Below, piece by piece: positions 7,057 to 9,657 of a stretch of DNA of 9,657 nucleotides. This DNA comes from Candidatus Altimarinota bacterium. Lineage in GTDB: Bacteria > Patescibacteriota > Gracilibacteria > JAHISY01. Under the pieces are notes generated by a model, which was given only the letters and a program-made list of their open reading frames with translations, was not told the DNA's origin and did not search any database. Positions within the stretch are counted from its first letter, which is position 1, and each line of letters opens with the position of its first letter. The position numbers and the translations under genes are program-made. The DNA lies in NCBI GenBank assembly GCA_023142645.1, contig JAGLJE010000136.1:1-9657 (forward strand). Reading direction: 5' to 3'.

Positions 7057-8874
7057 TTAATTATTAAGAATCTTTCGCAGCGATTCAAAAACATCGACAA
7101 ATTCAGTATCATTCTCCGCGATCAAATCCTGGTCATTTTCTTCGAACTCACGCTCGAATTTAAGGTTGGAATCTTCCTCGATTGCCGACTTATTTAAAAA
7201 AGAAAAATCGATTTCTTCAAGCACTCTGATATCAATATTTTTTTCATTTTCTTTTTCCGCGCTCGTTTTTTTTATTTTCAGCCATTTAGCTTGCATAACA
7301 TCGCGCGAATCGACTACTGCCGGATCCTGTAGTGAAAGTTTTATATCCAGTGGAGAAGAGATGCGACCTTCCCTATCTTCATTTTTCGAAAAAGTGAATC
7401 CCGAAACATCTTTAAAATATTCACTACCCTCGAAAGCATCAATAAGATCGGCGAGCAAAGTGAAGCCTTTTTGTCTATAGTTGCCTTCGCCGAACACCCG
7501 TCCGCTAAGATCAATTCCGCTACTTCGTGATTTGCCAGAATAAGAAAGCAAAGTCACTAGTTCGCCAGTCGAATCGATATCTCGGCTAGCATCGAGAGGA
7601 ATCCCTTCGATATCGCGCTCGAGATCGGCACCAAGCCGTACGATTTTTTCGGCTCGCTCAATTACTTCCGACCACACAATCCTCTCTGCTCGTAAATCAT
7701 TAATCGTATTGATACGACCGAGATTGCGCGCGATTGTTGTTGCAGTAAACAAATCCGAATCATTTTTTTCTTTCCGCGGATCACCGATGATACGAACTAT
7801 TTTTTGAAAAATTCTATTTTCGGGAATATTAGTAATGTTAAGCTTAAACGCCTGAATTTCGCTGAGAGCGATATCGAAACTATTCGGACGTTGCGGAGAA
7901 AGTTTGTCCAAACTAGCTCGAAGACTTGCTACTACTTCCTTCGTAATCTCATTCGCCTCACTGACATCGATTGCCCAAGCTTGTTTTTTAATATCCGCTA
8001 CTAAATTTTTAAGATTTTCATTTTTTACATTCCGCAAAATATTTTTCGCAATGGATTGCGCAGCAGCAAAGTGAGATTTAAGCACCGCCGAGGGAAAGTT
8101 TTCTTCTTCCGGATTAATCGCTGCAAGCTTCGCAAGTAAAACATCAAGCTCTCTTTCGATTTCCGGACTGGTTTTAATTTTCCCAACCAAAAATTCCGCT
8201 TCTTTTAGAATTTCAACGAGAAAATCACCGACAAATTCCGCACGGATCTTACGTGTATCTTCAAGACTGCGAATTTCCGCCTCTGAAAGATAGATCACTT
8301 CACCACTTGAATTTGTTGTTTTAAACAAAGTTTTCGTGGAATTATTATCACCTTCGCGCGAGATTACTTGCCATCCTTCAGGTCTTTCATAGTTTAAAAT
8401 CGGATTTTCGAAATCAAGCGCAAGCACGCGGTTCACGAGATTCTCCACCCGCAATAGTTTGCTAAATTTTTCCGTATCGCGATCATCGGTACGTAATTGC
8501 TGAAGCAGTTCGGTTTTACGATTAAGTTCGACGGTGAGGTTTTCCTTATTAAATTTCGCATGGAAGTAATTATCTGCGTGCAACATCGCGAAAAAATAAA
8601 GCCATACTCCCACTATCACGATTATCACGAAACCGAGTAATGTCCGCGCATTTGCAAAGCTCGCACGAGCTTTTTCTTTTTCAGTGCTTTCTTCCTTTAA
8701 GTTTCTTTCAAATGAAAACTGGTTCTTTTTCGTCGAACCGACCTCCTTTTCGGCTTGTCGGACAATCGCGTTTACAAGAGAGCTTTCGCTTCCCGCAGCG
8801 TGCTTCTCGCTAAGTTTTCTCCAAAACGAAGCTTTTTTTGGCTTTTTGATTGGGTCTTTTGGACTAGTAGACAT
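7057..8874 (-). CDS. large bitopic membrane protein with PilN-like C-terminal region
   Basis: The protein has 605 residues from the ATG at 8874; a TTG two codons upstream is less likely. A charged cytoplasmic region (1-76) precedes a single membrane helix (about 78-98, GFVIIVIVGVWLYFF). The rest faces outside: a coiled-coil-like segment (about 107-155), a long mostly helical region (about 195-345), and a section from about 390 that looks like PilN. That section has RIVWSEVIERAEKIV (398-412), GIPLDASRDI (424-433), ELVTLLSYSG (438-447), IDLSGRVFGEGN (454-465) and a helix ending FEGSEYFKDVSGFTF (481-495). This matches the W..vl..l..lP..v.L ... l.l.G ... fl..Le.S..F..V order of the PilN fold. The tail (about 535-590) is acidic. 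It is first in the operon, directly before the PilO-like gene, where PilN belongs. PilN is normally about 180-200 residues, so this would be a greatly enlarged version. No PilM gene precedes it. The PilN link is inference. Confidence 0.6.
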   Translation of the reverse strand: MSTSPKDPIKKPKKASFWRKLSEKHAAGSESSLVNAIVRQAEKEVGSTKKNQFSFERNLKEESTEKEKARASFANARTLLGFVIIVIVGVWLYFFAMLHADNYFHAKFNKENLTVELNRKTELLQQLRTDDRDTEKFSKLLRVENLVNRVLALDFENPILNYERPEGWQVISREGDNNSTKTLFKTTNSSGEVIYLSEAEIRSLEDTRKIRAEFVGDFLVEILKEAEFLVGKIKTSPEIERELDVLLAKLAAINPEEENFPSAVLKSHFAAAQSIAKNILRNVKNENLKNLVADIKKQAWAIDVSEANEITKEVVASLRASLDKLSPQRPNSFDIALSEIQAFKLNITNIPENRIFQKIVRIIGDPRKEKNDSDLFTATTIARNLGRINTINDLRAERIVWSEVIERAEKIVRLGADLERDIEGIPLDASRDIDSTGELVTLLSYSGKSRSSGIDLSGRVFGEGNYRQKGFTLLADLIDAFEGSEYFKDVSGFTFSKNEDREGRISSPLDIKLSLQDPAVVDSRDVMQAKWLKIKKTSAEKENEKNIDIRVLEEIDFSFLNKSAIEEDSNLKFEREFEENDQDLIAENDTEFVDVFESLRKILNN

Positions 8875-8910
8875 AAACAAAAAATTAATTTTTAGTAGAA
8901 ACCTCCTCTC

Positions 8911-8939
8911 ATTTTAGCATAATTCCACTTTAAGAGCAA
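8911..8939 (-). promoter_or_regulatory. extended -10 promoter of the pilus operon
   Basis: On the minus strand, TTGCTC (8939-8934) and TAAAAT (8916-8911) are 17 bases apart, and TGC directly precedes the -10 box. The start is predicted near 8904, a 30-base leader before the ATG at 8874. A strong AGGAGG (8907-8902) straddles the predicted start site and lies 27 bases before the ATG, too far to act as a normal ribosome binding site. Confidence 0.65.
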
Positions 8940-9238
8940 TAAAATTTTGCCAAAATTATGCGAGAGAAGAAGACTAGATTATGCTCTCCTTCTTTCAAAG
9001 AGTCAAAAACAAAGATTAGAAAAGGTTTTTGAACAAATTTTGCCAGGAGTCAGATTCTGCAAGTAAACCTTCTCGATACAGAAACAGTTTGTGAATTCAG
9101 CTACTCGACCCCCAGTTTTCACTACGCGAAAATATCCCCCTTTTGGCAGTGGGGAGCTAAACACCAAATCTCTTGATCCACCATTTGATTTGAATCTCTT
9201 AAATATATTTGGAACTCAATGGTAAGCTGAAGGGGATT
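8940..9238. other. non-coding spacer with hairpins, possible repeat remnant
   Basis: No convincing gene or RNA gene is visible between the pilus promoter and the DUF3307 start. It contains two small hairpins: TTTTC (9116-9120) with GAAAA (9128-9132), and TCCCC (9135-9139) with GGGGA (9151-9155). The C-run/TTTTGGCA/G-run motif at 9136-9154 recalls dispersed palindromic repeats known from many bacteria. A minus-strand frame stays open for 70 codons (9215-9006) but lacks an ATG and a ribosome site. I could not identify a clear promoter for the plus-strand gene here. Confidence 0.4.
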
Positions 9239-9657
9239 TTGAATTTTTTTCTCCTGCTCGCAATCGCTCATCTGTTTGGTGATTTTCCTTTTCAGACAAA
9301 TTGGATTTATCGTCAAAAATTCCGCAGTTGGTCGGGAGGATTGTGGCATGCCGCAATTTTATTTTTGTGTTTTTTGGCGATTCTTTCGCCGTATCTCGCG
9401 AATTGGCAAGTGGTTGCGCTGATTACGACAATTTCGTTTATTCACTATTTACAGGACTGTCTCAAAATTGAAATTGTGGACAAACGCAAAAAAATGACCG
9501 CTTTCCCCGGTCTTTTGCTTGATCAATTTCTTCATTTTCTTTTTTTGGCGGTCGCGGCGTACTGGATGAACTCACTACAGCTGAAAATATCTTTCGGCTG
9601 GATCACGGAAAATCCGCATTTTCGATTTGCGCTGATTTATCTTGTGGTGCTTTTGCT
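9239..9657 (+). CDS. DUF3307 family membrane protein (partial, runs off the right edge)
   Basis: 139 codons are present, without a stop. The N-terminus AHLFGDFPFQT (10-20) is the DUF3307 signature. It is followed by the other conserved polar positions of the family: His37 in GLWHA, His69/Asp73/Lys76 in HYLQDCLK, and Asp95-Gln96/His99 in DQFLH. Several hydrophobic helices (about 2-14, 35-52, 57-70, 92-111, 129-139) make it a polytopic membrane protein. Function is unknown; the His/Asp pattern could bind a metal, but that is a guess. The frame is closed by TAA at 9200-9202 and has no ATG before residue 86. The likely start is TTG at 9239, giving MNFFLLLAIAHLFGDFP, with AAGG five bases before it; a TTG at 9209 is the alternative. 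It is divergent from the pilus operon across a 364-bp spacer. Confidence 0.8.
   Translation, partial: MNFFLLLAIAHLFGDFPFQTNWIYRQKFRSWSGGLWHAAILFLCFLAILSPYLANWQVVALITTISFIHYLQDCLKIEIVDKRKKMTAFPGLLLDQFLHFLFLAVAAYWMNSLQLKISFGWITENPHFRFALIYLVVLL

Noticed and set aside
8875..8880. TTG start for the PilN-like protein
   Set aside because: An ATG two codons later is the simpler start, and neither has a ribosome site that would favour the TTG.
3708..9118. UGA recoded as Gly, as in Absconditabacteria/Gracilibacteria
   Set aside because: pilC ends in TGA at the length expected for the family, Gly is encoded by ordinary GGN codons throughout, and no long gene contains an in-frame TGA.
9135..9185. tRNA gene ending in a CCA-like GATCCACCA
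   Set aside because: No T-loop GTTC consensus, no acceptor-stem partner and no cloverleaf could be found around it.

Overview
This window looks like a piece of a moderately AT-rich bacterial chromosome using the standard code: TAA and TGA both end genes and TGG encodes Trp. The best guess for the host is a Patescibacteria/CPR lineage (for example a Peregrinibacteria- or Gracilibacteria-like genome). That is inferred from a secretin-free type IV pilus gene set, start sites almost without Shine-Dalgarno sequences, and short secreted proteins with unusual tails. No marker gene here proves the lineage.

Layout, left to right. (1) The last codons of a plus-strand gene (1-74) converge on a minus-strand gene for a secreted fibronectin type III protein with a sortase-like tail (156-776). 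A hairpin terminator lies between them. (2) A 253-bp divergent promoter region precedes topA (1030-3261, plus), a complete DNA topoisomerase I that ends in its own terminator. (3) A minus-strand block runs from about 8904 down to 3389. In transcription order it holds a large PilN-like membrane protein (8874-7057), a PilO-like protein (7038-6391), the assembly ATPase PilB (6354-5053), the platform protein PilC (5042-3708) and a small Cys-rich lipoprotein (3655-3389). Gaps are 10 to 52 bases and a good extended -10 promoter lies in front, so this reads as one operon. (4) A 364-bp spacer separates that promoter from a divergent gene running off the right edge, a DUF3307 membrane protein with a probable TTG start (9239-9657).

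Functionally the core is the inner-membrane machine of a type IV pilus or related type II secretion-like system. PilC is the platform in the membrane, PilB the cytoplasmic hexameric motor that powers pilin assembly, and the PilN/PilO-like pair the extracytoplasmic alignment proteins. PilM, PilP, PilQ, PilT, PilD and pilins are not in the window, so they must lie elsewhere or be absent. The most unusual points are the 605-residue PilN-like protein with a long helical insertion, a PilB that starts directly at its ATPase core without the usual N-terminal domain, and the LSQSG tail of the fibronectin III protein. I did not find a clearly new multi-gene system; the candidates are variations on a pilus machine.
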